Below, in pieces: positions 33,573-41,436 of a stretch of 64,000 nt of DNA (positions within the stretch are counted from its first letter, which is position 1; each line of letters starts with the position of its first letter). The position numbers and the translations under genes were made by a program. The notes under the pieces were generated by a model. The model ran no database searches. It was given only the letters and a program-made list of their open reading frames with translations, and was not told the origin of the DNA. The stretch is from a virus: positions 53,866 through 117,865 of the IMG/VR virus record IMGVR_UViG_3300017991_000060; one strand, 5' to 3'.

Positions 33573-36377
33573 CTACAGTACCTCGTACACGCCCCTGTTC
33601 GGGGTCGCTCGGGCCAGCCGAGTCTCGATCATACCTCGCGCCGCGTCGGCGCTGTCAGCACGAACGAGAAACAAGGTGCCCTCGTCGCGCCCGGCTGCTT
33701 CGGTGAGGCTCTCCAAGAGCGCAGGGGAACCCCCTACGACGCCCCGGAACGTGGGCAACCGCTCCTCCGGGGAGGACCACATCATCACGCACTCGCCCAC
33801 CGACTTCACCGACTTCACCAACTTCTCCACGTCCAGCGTGGTGGCGATCTGATCCACCGAAGTGATGGCGGGCTTCACCATCGTCTGCGGGGCGGGCGCG
33901 CCTGGCACCGGGTCCGGGGTGACGGACCACACCTCGGGATTCGGCGCGAGAGCGCCCCCTTCGCCCTGGCTGTAGGGCGCGAAAATCACCCACCAGTCCG
34001 CGGACGGGTCCGCGGGGTTCCCCACGAGCTGGGCGTTCGGGTTCGCCTGGCCCACCGCAGCCATCACCTCATCGAGCTCCGGCCGCGTGAGGGACGGATC
34101 AATGAAGAGGTAGATGGCTCCATCATCGCTGAACTCCACATCCTGTAACACGTCCACCGAGTCGATAGCGATGAGCTTGCGGAGGATGTCATCGAAGGCG
34201 TCATCCATCGTACGGATGTCCGAGGACTCCGTGAGATCGTCCGGCTTGACCTCCGGGAACTGCGACGGCCTGTAGCGCATCTTCAGGAACTTCTTGGGCT
34301 CTCCCCAGTTGATGAAGGACCGACCGTTCCAGTGCCAGACCTTCCCGTTGTAGAGCCACAGCGAGGCGCGCTGATTCATGGTATCGCGGCTGAGGCGCGT
34401 GCCCTTGTCCCAAATGTCGTCAGCACTCGCCTCCGTCATTGGCCCCCGGTTATAACGGCCAAGGTCGCTATGCATCTTCCGACCCTCCCTAGAGCGGTGC
34501 CACTCCTTCGCCTTCGCGATCCGCTGGGCTTGGCCGCGCTTCGCGTTCCGTTGGTTCTGGAGGGACATTTCGATGTCCTTCCTGGGCTTCCGCTTCTTCC
34601 TCTTGCGAATCTCGAACCTGTACGACCCATGGGCACGCGTTGGGCCGTCGCCCGGCTCCGGGGGTCGGTCGAGGACCTTCCGCCTACTACGCTCGGTCAA
34701 GACTGGCTCCGGCTTGTCCTTCACCCGATGGAACGGGGGCTTCGCCACCTTGGAAGTACGGAACTGGACGATGTTGATCCCGCCGGAGTACTTGTGCTCG
34801 CCGCCCATGCGGAGCTTCTTCTGGCGGTGCCCGGTGATGTGTAGCATCTGGCCGCGCTGCCACGCTGGCTTATCGTTCTTCGCGAAGTCCGGGTTGTCCG
34901 GCGCGGACCAGTCAATATGCATCTCGACGGTGTAGGGCTCCCCAAGCATCTTCGTCGAGAAGTTATCCGACACCATCAGCTTGTCCAAAGCCTTCACATC
35001 GCGCGCCCTCGCGGCGTCGATGATGCCTTGCTCTACGCCCTTGTCCTTCGGCTTCATGAACAAGGTCTTGGCGACCTCCGTCCGGTTGAAGTAGGCGCGC
35101 ACGGCGCGCTCCGCCCTGGCGTCCGCCAGCTCCTTCGTGAGCCTCCCGGCCTTGAACCGCTCCGCGATGTTCCTGAACGCCTTGTAGATTTCCCTGGACG
35201 CCAGAAGGAACCTGGCCGTGTTCACCTTCAGATTCACGTCCTCGTCGTGGAGGAGGCGCATCCACGGCGTCCCATCCTGAACGGGCCGGATGTCCCACAC
35301 AGCGCCCTCAACGCCGGTCACGCCGGACTCCTCGAACTTCATCCCGAGGGTCATGCACGCCAACTTAAACGCCGTCTCGTACGCCTTGCCGCGGCGGCCG
35401 GTGTCCGTCGTCTTCGCTTCACCGAGGGGTCGCCACATGATCCCGGTGTTCTGGTCGTAGGTCCCAATCTCGACCTCGACGCCATGCCGCTCTCCAATGG
35501 CGCGGAGCTTCTCCTGGGCCGGGGTGTGAACGGGTACGACGAGGCCGGTATTGCCGCACGGGAGCGGCGTTCCCTGAATGAGCGCACCCTTCAAAGCGTA
35601 CTCATTCACCCACGAACGGAGGTCCTCCATGAACGCCTCGGGGGCGTCCGGCCCTACGCGCCCTTGAACCGTGCCAGCCGAAGTCTCGGTGAGCACCGGC
35701 ACCCTGAAGTCGTCGGCCATCATCTGGATCTGCTCACGCTCACGGGCTCCGCTGTACTCGACCGTAACCAAGGGCTCATCGTCGTCCATGTAGTAGGGGA
35801 AATCCGTGCGGTCGAGGACCTCCGCGAAGTCCTCCGCGCTCCCCCACTCGGGGAACTTGAGCGTGACGGTTCCAGTGCGCTCATCGAGATCGGCCCAGCC
35901 GTCACGATCCCATCCGCCGTCCTCAACGAGATCGGCCCGCGGGTCAAACCCAAGGGCGCCCTCCGGCGCGTCGGACCAAGTGAATCGGAGGCCATCTCCA
36001 TCCTCCTCGAACAGAAGGACTGGCTCGTAGGGGCTCTCAACGCGGAAGTACGTACCGCCGCGCTCCTCCAAGAACATCCGGAAGGCGGACATGCCGCCAG
36101 GGAACACCTCCTCGACCGCCGCCATCGGGATCACGCCGCCCTGGGCGACATCAAGTAGAGCCTGAATGCGCGGGATGCGTGACTCGCACACCGACCCTCG
36201 GGAGGTTTCGCCACGCACGTCCTTCAACCTGCCCCCGCATCCAGGGCACTTGGCCGGGTACCGGCCGCCGTACTTCGGGATGCCACGACCGCACTTCTGA
36301 CAGAGCTTAACGGGCGACTTCCCCCTCATCATCGCGTTCGCCATACCCGCGGTGACGGTGACTCGGTTCCTGGACAT
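33573..36377 (-). CDS. Large multi-segment protein with N-terminal zinc ribbon
   Basis: The 934-aa protein starts at ATG 36377 with a basic leader and a four-Cys zinc ribbon: LCQKCGRGIPKYGG then AKCPGCGGRLKD. Further on is CESRIPRIQALLDVAQGGV, an acidic beta-rich part, a mixed region (LIQGTPLPCGNTGLVVPVH), a basic helical part (RKRKKRKPRKDI, QRNAKRGQAQRIAKAKEWH), a W-rich segment (ASLWLYNGKVWHWNGRSF) and a final globular domain (TLFLVRADSADAARGMIETR). ES or EAS motifs mark several boundaries. I recognise no known enzyme. It may be processed by the protease and packed in the head. Confidence 0.4.
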   Translation of the reverse strand: MSRNRVTVTAGMANAMMRGKSPVKLCQKCGRGIPKYGGRYPAKCPGCGGRLKDVRGETSRGSVCESRIPRIQALLDVAQGGVIPMAAVEEVFPGGMSAFRMFLEERGGTYFRVESPYEPVLLFEEDGDGLRFTWSDAPEGALGFDPRADLVEDGGWDRDGWADLDERTGTVTLKFPEWGSAEDFAEVLDRTDFPYYMDDDEPLVTVEYSGAREREQIQMMADDFRVPVLTETSAGTVQGRVGPDAPEAFMEDLRSWVNEYALKGALIQGTPLPCGNTGLVVPVHTPAQEKLRAIGERHGVEVEIGTYDQNTGIMWRPLGEAKTTDTGRRGKAYETAFKLACMTLGMKFEESGVTGVEGAVWDIRPVQDGTPWMRLLHDEDVNLKVNTARFLLASREIYKAFRNIAERFKAGRLTKELADARAERAVRAYFNRTEVAKTLFMKPKDKGVEQGIIDAARARDVKALDKLMVSDNFSTKMLGEPYTVEMHIDWSAPDNPDFAKNDKPAWQRGQMLHITGHRQKKLRMGGEHKYSGGINIVQFRTSKVAKPPFHRVKDKPEPVLTERSRRKVLDRPPEPGDGPTRAHGSYRFEIRKRKKRKPRKDIEMSLQNQRNAKRGQAQRIAKAKEWHRSREGRKMHSDLGRYNRGPMTEASADDIWDKGTRLSRDTMNQRASLWLYNGKVWHWNGRSFINWGEPKKFLKMRYRPSQFPEVKPDDLTESSDIRTMDDAFDDILRKLIAIDSVDVLQDVEFSDDGAIYLFIDPSLTRPELDEVMAAVGQANPNAQLVGNPADPSADWWVIFAPYSQGEGGALAPNPEVWSVTPDPVPGAPAPQTMVKPAITSVDQIATTLDVEKLVKSVKSVGECVMMWSSPEERLPTFRGVVGGSPALLESLTEAAGRDEGTLFLVRADSADAARGMIETRLARATPNRGVYEVL

Positions 36378-36379
36378 CC

Positions 36380-37297
36380 CTACACCACCTCTTCGATCTC
36401 GCCTCCCCAGGGGGTGAGCGCCATGTCGAGCCAACGGATGCGCTCCGAGAGGCACATGTACGCCGCCTCGTTGCACGGGATCTCCGCCGTCACGATGCGG
36501 TCGTCACGGGTCATCCCTACGACCGCTCCGGCCTCCTGGGCACGCTCGACCAACCCGGCCCACGCCGACTCCGAGATCGAGCTCTCAACAGAGAAGGTCG
36601 CGGTACGCCGGTGGTCGCCTGGGGGGCCGAGGATGGGGATCGGCGCGAACTCATCGATGACCTCGCGGGGGAACGCCACGCCGACCTCGGCGCGGACCTG
36701 ACCGTCGCCTACCGACTCCGCCGTCACCCGGACCAAGCCTGTGGTGGCGGAGAGGGCGTCTCGGAGGTACCGCTTCGTGCGCTCGGGATCATCTCCGTCG
36801 CCCTCGACCACCGCGCGGAGGAACGGGAGAGGCCGTCCGAAGGCGTCCATCACGTTCGGACGCGGCCAAGCGTTGTAGGAGGACCTGGGATTGCCGAGGC
36901 CGGACGCGCGCTCGGCCAGATGAATGAGCGAATGGAAGCCGCTCGCCACCGACTCAGTGATGGACATCTTCCCGTCGCTCGGGAGGTCCGGCCGCGCCGC
37001 TTCCGCCTCACTCACCTGGAGCGCAGCGCGTTCGGCCAGCGGGTCACGCTCGTACCCGCGGCGGCGGAGGGCTCCCTCGATGGAGGCCGTCACGCGAGCC
37101 GGGTGAGAACGTAGGGTCCACCTGGTCACGCCATCGCCCTCGATGGTGCCCTCGGCCAGACGGTCCAGGACCGTCAACGCGGCGTCGAGGGCCTCTTCCT
37201 CGATGCCATGGTCGATGGTCACGATCTCGTCGGGTCCGGTGCAGGCAACCGCAAGAGCACCATAGGCCGGGCCGCGGAAAAGTGTGGCGTCTCCCAT
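36380..37297 (-). CDS. Hypothetical protein preceding the large head-region proteins
   Basis: The 305-aa protein has an N-terminal half with VARVT-like strands (RWTLRSHPARVTASIEGALR) and a boundary motif MSITESVASGFHSLIHLAER at residues 111-130. The C-terminal half, of mixed alpha/beta outline, includes RVTAESVGDGQVRAEVGVAF and AGLVERAQEAGAVVGMTRDD. The DNA for RSHPARVT (residues 63-70) is repeated in the 40-aa gene upstream. Function is unknown; the TES motif links it to the protease substrates proposed for this cluster. Confidence 0.4.
   Translation of the reverse strand: MGDATLFRGPAYGALAVACTGPDEIVTIDHGIEEEALDAALTVLDRLAEGTIEGDGVTRWTLRSHPARVTASIEGALRRRGYERDPLAERAALQVSEAEAARPDLPSDGKMSITESVASGFHSLIHLAERASGLGNPRSSYNAWPRPNVMDAFGRPLPFLRAVVEGDGDDPERTKRYLRDALSATTGLVRVTAESVGDGQVRAEVGVAFPREVIDEFAPIPILGPPGDHRRTATFSVESSISESAWAGLVERAQEAGAVVGMTRDDRIVTAEIPCNEAAYMCLSERIRWLDMALTPWGGEIEEVV
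37089..37116 (-). repeat. 28-bp near-exact direct repeat, copy in the 305-aa gene
   Basis: Twenty-seven of 28 bases match 37443-37470, 354 bases away. Both copies are read in a frame that gives L-R-S-H-P-A-R-V-T. The spacing of 354 is a multiple of three. Confidence 0.85.
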
Positions 37298-37378
37298 GTC
37301 GGACTCCTTGTAAGGCGGTCGCCGGTAACGGACCGTAGGAGGCGGAGTCCAGGGTTCGCCACCGGACGACCATGTCCT

Positions 37379-37501
37379 TCAGCTCGGCACCGTATCTCCG
37401 CCGAGCTCTTCGCGGGCCAGTATACCGAACCGGCCCAGCGGCGTCACGCGAGCCGGGTGGGAACGTAGGGCACAGGCCACGTCTTCGATGTTCTTCGCCA
37501 T
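37379..37501 (-). CDS. 40-aa protein, possible duplicated remnant
   Basis: ATG 37501 opens a 40-codon frame ending in TGA: it starts MAKNIEDVACALRSHPARVT and ends AREELGGDTVPS. The RSHPARVT block is identical to residues 63-70 of the following 305-aa protein and is encoded by a nearly identical 28-base DNA repeat. A weak GAGGGG ribosome site lies somewhat far upstream. It may be a real small gene or the trace of a partial duplication of its neighbour. The 81 bases that follow up to the 305-aa gene hold nothing clear. Confidence 0.4.
   Translation of the reverse strand: MAKNIEDVACALRSHPARVTPLGRFGILAREELGGDTVPS
37443..37470 (-). repeat. 28-bp near-exact direct repeat, copy in the 40-aa gene
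   Basis: Partner of 37089-37116, with one mismatch (G for A on the plus strand). Confidence 0.85.
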
Positions 37502-37515
37502 TATGCGTCGTCCCC

Positions 37516-38721
37516 TCAATCGATGGTGTATGCCAAGTACGCGTGGGCGTTACTCAGATTATCGTGGTGGACGGTGAGGTAGTCCCCCTTCGAGCAATCC
37601 TCATCCGCGCTGCTCGTGCCGTAGGTCTTCGAGCTGCTGCCGGTAGGGTTCACCGTCTTGTAGACGGTGGCATTGCGCTCGAACTTGATGTACGGGCTTG
37701 AGGAGGTGTTCGCCCCCCACCCTACGTATTCCACGTTTCCGGCGAAGGGGAGGTAGAGCTTCGTCTGGTAGTCGCGGGACGTTCGGCCAGGGTCGAGGAC
37801 CGTGAAGAAAGGTCTCATCCAATAGGGATCTGGGTCTTCGATAGCCCCGCCAAAGATGAGAATGACCGTCTTGTCGCTGCCAGAAGGCTTGACATCGAGC
37901 CAGAACTGCGTCTCCGAGTCCCCGCTCGTCCCTTGCTCCGCTCCGATGATCCCGATGATGTCCCCGATAGCCACGCTGATGTTCTCGTTTTCGAGGTTGA
38001 GGGAGTTGATGTTCTCCTGCACCTCGAACTTCACTTGCTCCACATCGTTCTTGCGAACGCTGATGTAGTCCAAGTCCCCAGGAGTCTCTGTGATCCACGA
38101 CACCCTGTGGAGCGTGCCTGGCTTCGTAATGACGGCTGCGTGTTCATGGTTCGAGTTGCTACGCCCTATGTAATTGGGCGGGCCGCACACGCACGCATAG
38201 AGACTGGTGTTCGTCACACGCTGCGCGAACTGGTACTGGTTGGCCGAATCGTCCGCCGTCTCAACCCAGAGCACGACGGCGGTGTAGTCGCCACTCAACA
38301 TACGGATCGACACCAGGTCACCCCACGAAACGGGGATCTCCAGATCGTCTTCGTAGTCAGGCGTCTGCGCCGAGTAGCTGATCTGGCGGGCGATGCGCTT
38401 CGTGACGTTGCGTATCTCGATGGACCCCGCCGAGTTGTTCAGGTAGTACGACGCCGCCTTGATTGTCCCGGGCCTCGTCACGTACTGGAAGCGGCGATCC
38501 CCCGTACCGTAATAAACGTGGTAGGAGCCGGGCTGAATGTAGCGGCCCGGAACGGACTCGCTATTGTACCAGCAGGCGAAGTTCATGGTGTAGTAGCCGA
38601 CGACGGATGTCCTCCCAGCATCTCCGGGCTCCCACCTACTGTTCGACTGGCTCCACTTGGGAACCTGACCATCTGTGGCGCCGCTCTGCGCCAGCTGCGA
38701 GAGCCTAGTGTCCCCAGCCAC
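37516..38721 (-). CDS. Virion-associated protein, probable tail fibre or appendage
   Basis: The 401-aa protein begins with GTG (38721) and the sequence RLSQLAQSGATDGQVPKWSQ then RWEPGDAG. The motif A-x-D-G-Q-V-x-x-W-x-x-x-x-x-x-W is usual at the start of phage fibre and appendage proteins. The remainder is rich in Tyr, Ser and Asn with two similar beta-sandwich halves: YIQPGSYHVYYGTGDRRFQ with YVTRPGTIKAASYYLN, and later HAAVITKPGTLHRVSWITE. This repeated x-x-x-P-G-T-x-x-x-x-S-x-x-x pattern points to two related domains. Probable role: surface fibre. Confidence 0.5.
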   Translation of the reverse strand: MAGDTRLSQLAQSGATDGQVPKWSQSNSRWEPGDAGRTSVVGYYTMNFACWYNSESVPGRYIQPGSYHVYYGTGDRRFQYVTRPGTIKAASYYLNNSAGSIEIRNVTKRIARQISYSAQTPDYEDDLEIPVSWGDLVSIRMLSGDYTAVVLWVETADDSANQYQFAQRVTNTSLYACVCGPPNYIGRSNSNHEHAAVITKPGTLHRVSWITETPGDLDYISVRKNDVEQVKFEVQENINSLNLENENISVAIGDIIGIIGAEQGTSGDSETQFWLDVKPSGSDKTVILIFGGAIEDPDPYWMRPFFTVLDPGRTSRDYQTKLYLPFAGNVEYVGWGANTSSSPYIKFERNATVYKTVNPTGSSSKTYGTSSADEDCSKGDYLTVHHDNLSNAHAYLAYTID

Positions 38722-38730
38722 ATAAGCCTC

Positions 38731-39252
38731 CTAGTCCGGTGCCGCCACCTGCTGCCACACGTTCACGATGAGCGGTGTGCATGTTGGGTCAGGCGTATCC
38801 AGATCGCACTTGCCGCAGAGGCAGTGCCCCGCCGGATGAGCTGCCAACGTACAAGAGAACATCCCCTGCGGGTACAGATGCTCCTGTGGGATAACGAACC
38901 CGAAACGGCCAGACTTCCCGTCGGCACACTCCAACGGGCGGGAGATCAGACACCCAGGCTCGCCCCTCGGCTTGCCGTTCCGAGCACGGTAGCGAAGTGT
39001 GAAGGAAAAGCAGACATCGGCTCCGTCCGCCTCGAAGTCAACGCCTACGATGTACGCCTTCATCTTCATCCGCGTAACGGGGATGGGGGCATACGCCACC
39101 GGCTTCTTGCCTTGGTAGCGCACCCCCTCGACCACCCCATCTTCACCGATGGACCACTCGCCCCCCGAGACGGGGAGTAGCGGTTCCGTGGGGTAGTCCG
39201 GCACCCCACGGAACTGCTCGGCCCTCGGCATCGCGGCAACTTGCCGCTCCAC
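38731..39252 (-). CDS. Hypothetical virion-region protein
   Basis: This 173-aa protein is read from GTG 39252 behind GGGGGTGA; an ATG seven codons later lacks a good ribosome site. It is beta-rich in the middle (TRMKMKAYIVGVDFEADGAD, CFSFTLRYRARNG) and has a C-terminal Cys-containing segment, HCLCGKCDLDTPDPTC, that could bind a metal. It lies among fibre-like genes. No family recognised. Confidence 0.4.
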   Translation of the reverse strand: MERQVAAMPRAEQFRGVPDYPTEPLLPVSGGEWSIGEDGVVEGVRYQGKKPVAYAPIPVTRMKMKAYIVGVDFEADGADVCFSFTLRYRARNGKPRGEPGCLISRPLECADGKSGRFGFVIPQEHLYPQGMFSCTLAAHPAGHCLCGKCDLDTPDPTCTPLIVNVWQQVAAPD

Positions 39253-39267
39253 TGCTCACCCCCAAGC

Positions 39268-40704
39268 TTAGACCAGATAGTCGAAGTCCACCCGATCGGC
39301 GGTGATGAGGTTGAACCACGTCGCGCCGTTCCAGTACAGCGTGTCGCCGGACTGGATCGCGGTGTGCGCCCGTGCGGTACTCCCACCATCGCCAGAGAAG
39401 TAACACGCCTTCGACTTCACCCCATCGCCCAGCGGGTACTGGATGCCGTTCACCTTCACCTGGACGTAGTGCCCCTTGGCGGGGGTGGCGGCCATCGTGA
39501 GGCCGGTCGTCGAGTCATCACCGGCCGTCGCGGCTGGCGTCTGATCCTTGTTCGATGACGTGGGCTTCGGGAACGTGACCTCGTGCGAGTGGTCGGCCCG
39601 CGCGAGCCCGGCTGCGGAACCCTCCGCATTGGTGGAGGTCTTGTCGAGAGCGGTGCTCGGCGCCGCCGTAGTGATGGCGTGGGCGTGATCTGCGCGGGCG
39701 AGACCTGCCGCGCTCCCCTCGGCATTTGTGGTATCGCCGTCGAGTGCCGTCGAGGGAGCGGCAGTGTCGATGCCGTGCGCGTGATCGGCTCGGGAGAAGC
39801 TCGTACTGGAGCCTTCCGCGTTCGTCGTGTCACCGTCGAGGTTCGTCGAGGGAGCGGCGGCGACGATGGCGTGGGTGTGATCGGCGCGGGCCGCGTCCGT
39901 ACTCACACCCTCGGAGGCCGTGGCATCCGGCTCGATGGTGGACGGAGTTCCGCCGAGATCGAAGGTGCCGAAAGAGGCGAACGTGAGGCTCGTCCCGCTA
40001 GCACCGCCGATGGTGATGGGATCGTTGGTGGTCAGAAGGAAGAGAGTGTCACCGTTCTCGGTGCCTTCCTCGACCGGCGAGAAAGCGCCTGCCGTGACCT
40101 CGTCGTCCTCGTCGAAGTCGTCGGCCCGGTCGAGCGTGAGGGCCGTACCCGAGATGCCTGCGACGTAGATGCCGTTGGCGTCCCCACCGAGGCCGGAACC
40201 ATCGCCTTCGTTCTTGATGAGCACCCGGTCCCCATCCGCGATAGCCACGCCATCGATGGCGAAGGTATCGGACACGGCGAGCGTAGCCGTGATCTGCCCG
40301 CGGCTGCTGGATCCACCGGTGTTGTTGTAAGAAGGCGAGCCGCTGATGTCCGTGTTGTTGTCGAGGATTTCCGTCGTCGCGGCCCGACAGCTCTCCTTCG
40401 GGTCCAGACCGGCAGAGACCGCCTGGAGCTGCCCGTAGGTCGCGGCATCGGAGGTCGCGCTCCCATCCGCGAGTCCGGTGATCTTCTGGGAGCCCATCGC
40501 GAGCGCGCCCGTCATCGTGACCGAACCGTCACGCTGCACGAACTCGCCGCCTTGTTTGAGGCGATCCGTATCGATGGCACCAGCGGCGAACTTGGCGTTC
40601 ACCGTGGCCTCATCGAAGAAGTTGGAAGCGATCTTCGCGCGGCTCTCGGCATCCGCTGCGAAGGCATTGTCCGCGAGCTGTGCCGCCCGCATCATCCCAG
40701 CCAT
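39268..40704 (-). CDS. Tail-fibre-like protein with RADHxH repeats
   Basis: The 478-aa protein starts at ATG 40704, six bases after GGAGG. The N-terminal part has MTGALAMGSQKITGLADGSA then SDAATYGQLQA, the classic opening of phage fibre shafts. Residues 260-378 hold four repeats of about 32 residues ending in RADHTH, RADHAH, RADHAH and RADHSH, each with A-P-S-T, then D-x-T-x-x-N-A-E-G-S. DHxH shaft repeats are known to chelate metal ions in trimeric phage fibres. The C-terminal 60 residues (GDTLYWNGATWFNL) look like a tip or attachment domain. Role: receptor-binding or head fibre. Confidence 0.65.
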   Translation of the reverse strand: MAGMMRAAQLADNAFAADAESRAKIASNFFDEATVNAKFAAGAIDTDRLKQGGEFVQRDGSVTMTGALAMGSQKITGLADGSATSDAATYGQLQAVSAGLDPKESCRAATTEILDNNTDISGSPSYNNTGGSSSRGQITATLAVSDTFAIDGVAIADGDRVLIKNEGDGSGLGGDANGIYVAGISGTALTLDRADDFDEDDEVTAGAFSPVEEGTENGDTLFLLTTNDPITIGGASGTSLTFASFGTFDLGGTPSTIEPDATASEGVSTDAARADHTHAIVAAAPSTNLDGDTTNAEGSSTSFSRADHAHGIDTAAPSTALDGDTTNAEGSAAGLARADHAHAITTAAPSTALDKTSTNAEGSAAGLARADHSHEVTFPKPTSSNKDQTPAATAGDDSTTGLTMAATPAKGHYVQVKVNGIQYPLGDGVKSKACYFSGDGGSTARAHTAIQSGDTLYWNGATWFNLITADRVDFDYLV

Positions 40705-40722
40705 AAGTCCCTCCGTCGCCAA

Positions 40723-41433
40723 CTAGGGCGAGTAAAAGTAGGTGACCCTCACCCGATCATTCGGTGCCTGCAAACTGTAAGGACTAGCCCATGTCAAGGT
40801 CTGGCCCACGATGTTGTAGTGGAGTCCGTACGTTGCGCCTACACCATTCACCTGCATCTCAACGAGAGACGGGTCGCTGGGTACCTTCGACAGCACGAAC
40901 ACGGTCTGACCCGTGGTGGGCGTGAACAGATCCACCCAAGGCAAAATGGCGGCCCCAACCACCAAGTCGTCCACACGCTCCCAAAGAGCAAGGTGCTGAT
41001 CGAGGAGCCGGTTGAAGTCCGCGGCCTGCCACAACCGCGGATCGTCGTCGTCCTCCCAAGGCGTGCCCTCCTCGAACGCGGGCCACTGATAATCCAGGCC
41101 GATGCTCGTCGGCGGAGGCGCATAGAAAAGGGCCTGATCTTGGACCCACCAACGATGCACACCGTGGTCCGTCGCGCCCGGCTTCTGAATGAGGACGGTG
41201 TGAAACTGGTTGGCGCGCGAAGCGAGGCCGAGCTCGGTGGGCGTCGTGTACCTCACCTCGTCGTCTTGCCAGGAGAGAACCGTGGCCGCGAAGGGGCCGC
41301 CGAGGCTCCCAAGGGGATCGAAGAGGACGCTCCCAAGGTTCACGCCGAACCCAACGCCCTCCACCGTAACATCGATGCCAGCGCCGCCGCCGCGGGGGGT
41401 AACGTTCTCGATCCGAACGGCAGTCAGGACCAT
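40723..41433 (-). CDS. Virion-associated protein with IPT/TIG-like N-terminus
   Basis: The 236-aa protein opens with RIENVTPRGGGAGIDVTVEG, then VGFGVNLGSVLFDP, ATVLSWQDDEVRYTTP, the pattern of IPT/TIG immunoglobulin-like domains (P-x-x-G-G, then G-x-x-F, then a W-x-D strand). Residues 130-170 are acidic and helical; the last 70 (TPTTGQTVFVLSKVPSDPSL, VRVTYFYSP) form another beta unit of the kind seen at fibre ends. It lies directly before the RADHxH fibre gene and probably assembles with it. Confidence 0.5.
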   Translation of the reverse strand: MVLTAVRIENVTPRGGGAGIDVTVEGVGFGVNLGSVLFDPLGSLGGPFAATVLSWQDDEVRYTTPTELGLASRANQFHTVLIQKPGATDHGVHRWWVQDQALFYAPPPTSIGLDYQWPAFEEGTPWEDDDDPRLWQAADFNRLLDQHLALWERVDDLVVGAAILPWVDLFTPTTGQTVFVLSKVPSDPSLVEMQVNGVGATYGLHYNIVGQTLTWASPYSLQAPNDRVRVTYFYSP

Positions 41434-41436
41434 GAC

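Noticed and set aside
29851-33816. The 19-base tandem GGTGAAGTCGGTGAAGTCG found in inverted orientation near 29855 and 33797
   Set aside because: Each is a local slippage of a 9-base unit within a coding frame (DFTDFTDF and VKSVKSV). A chance match is likely.
30660-34148. Open frame of 1162 codons on the plus strand
   Set aside because: Composition is that of an antisense frame, and it crosses the ends of two minus-strand genes that fit together with short gaps.
37044-37373. An alternative 109-codon minus-strand frame overlapping the start of the 305-aa gene
   Set aside because: It overlaps a longer, better supported frame and ends in the middle of it; its product has shadow-like composition.
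39568-39910. Regular DNA repeats that could suggest a CRISPR array
   Set aside because: They lie in frame in a fibre gene and encode the RADHxH units; there are no unique spacers between identical repeats.
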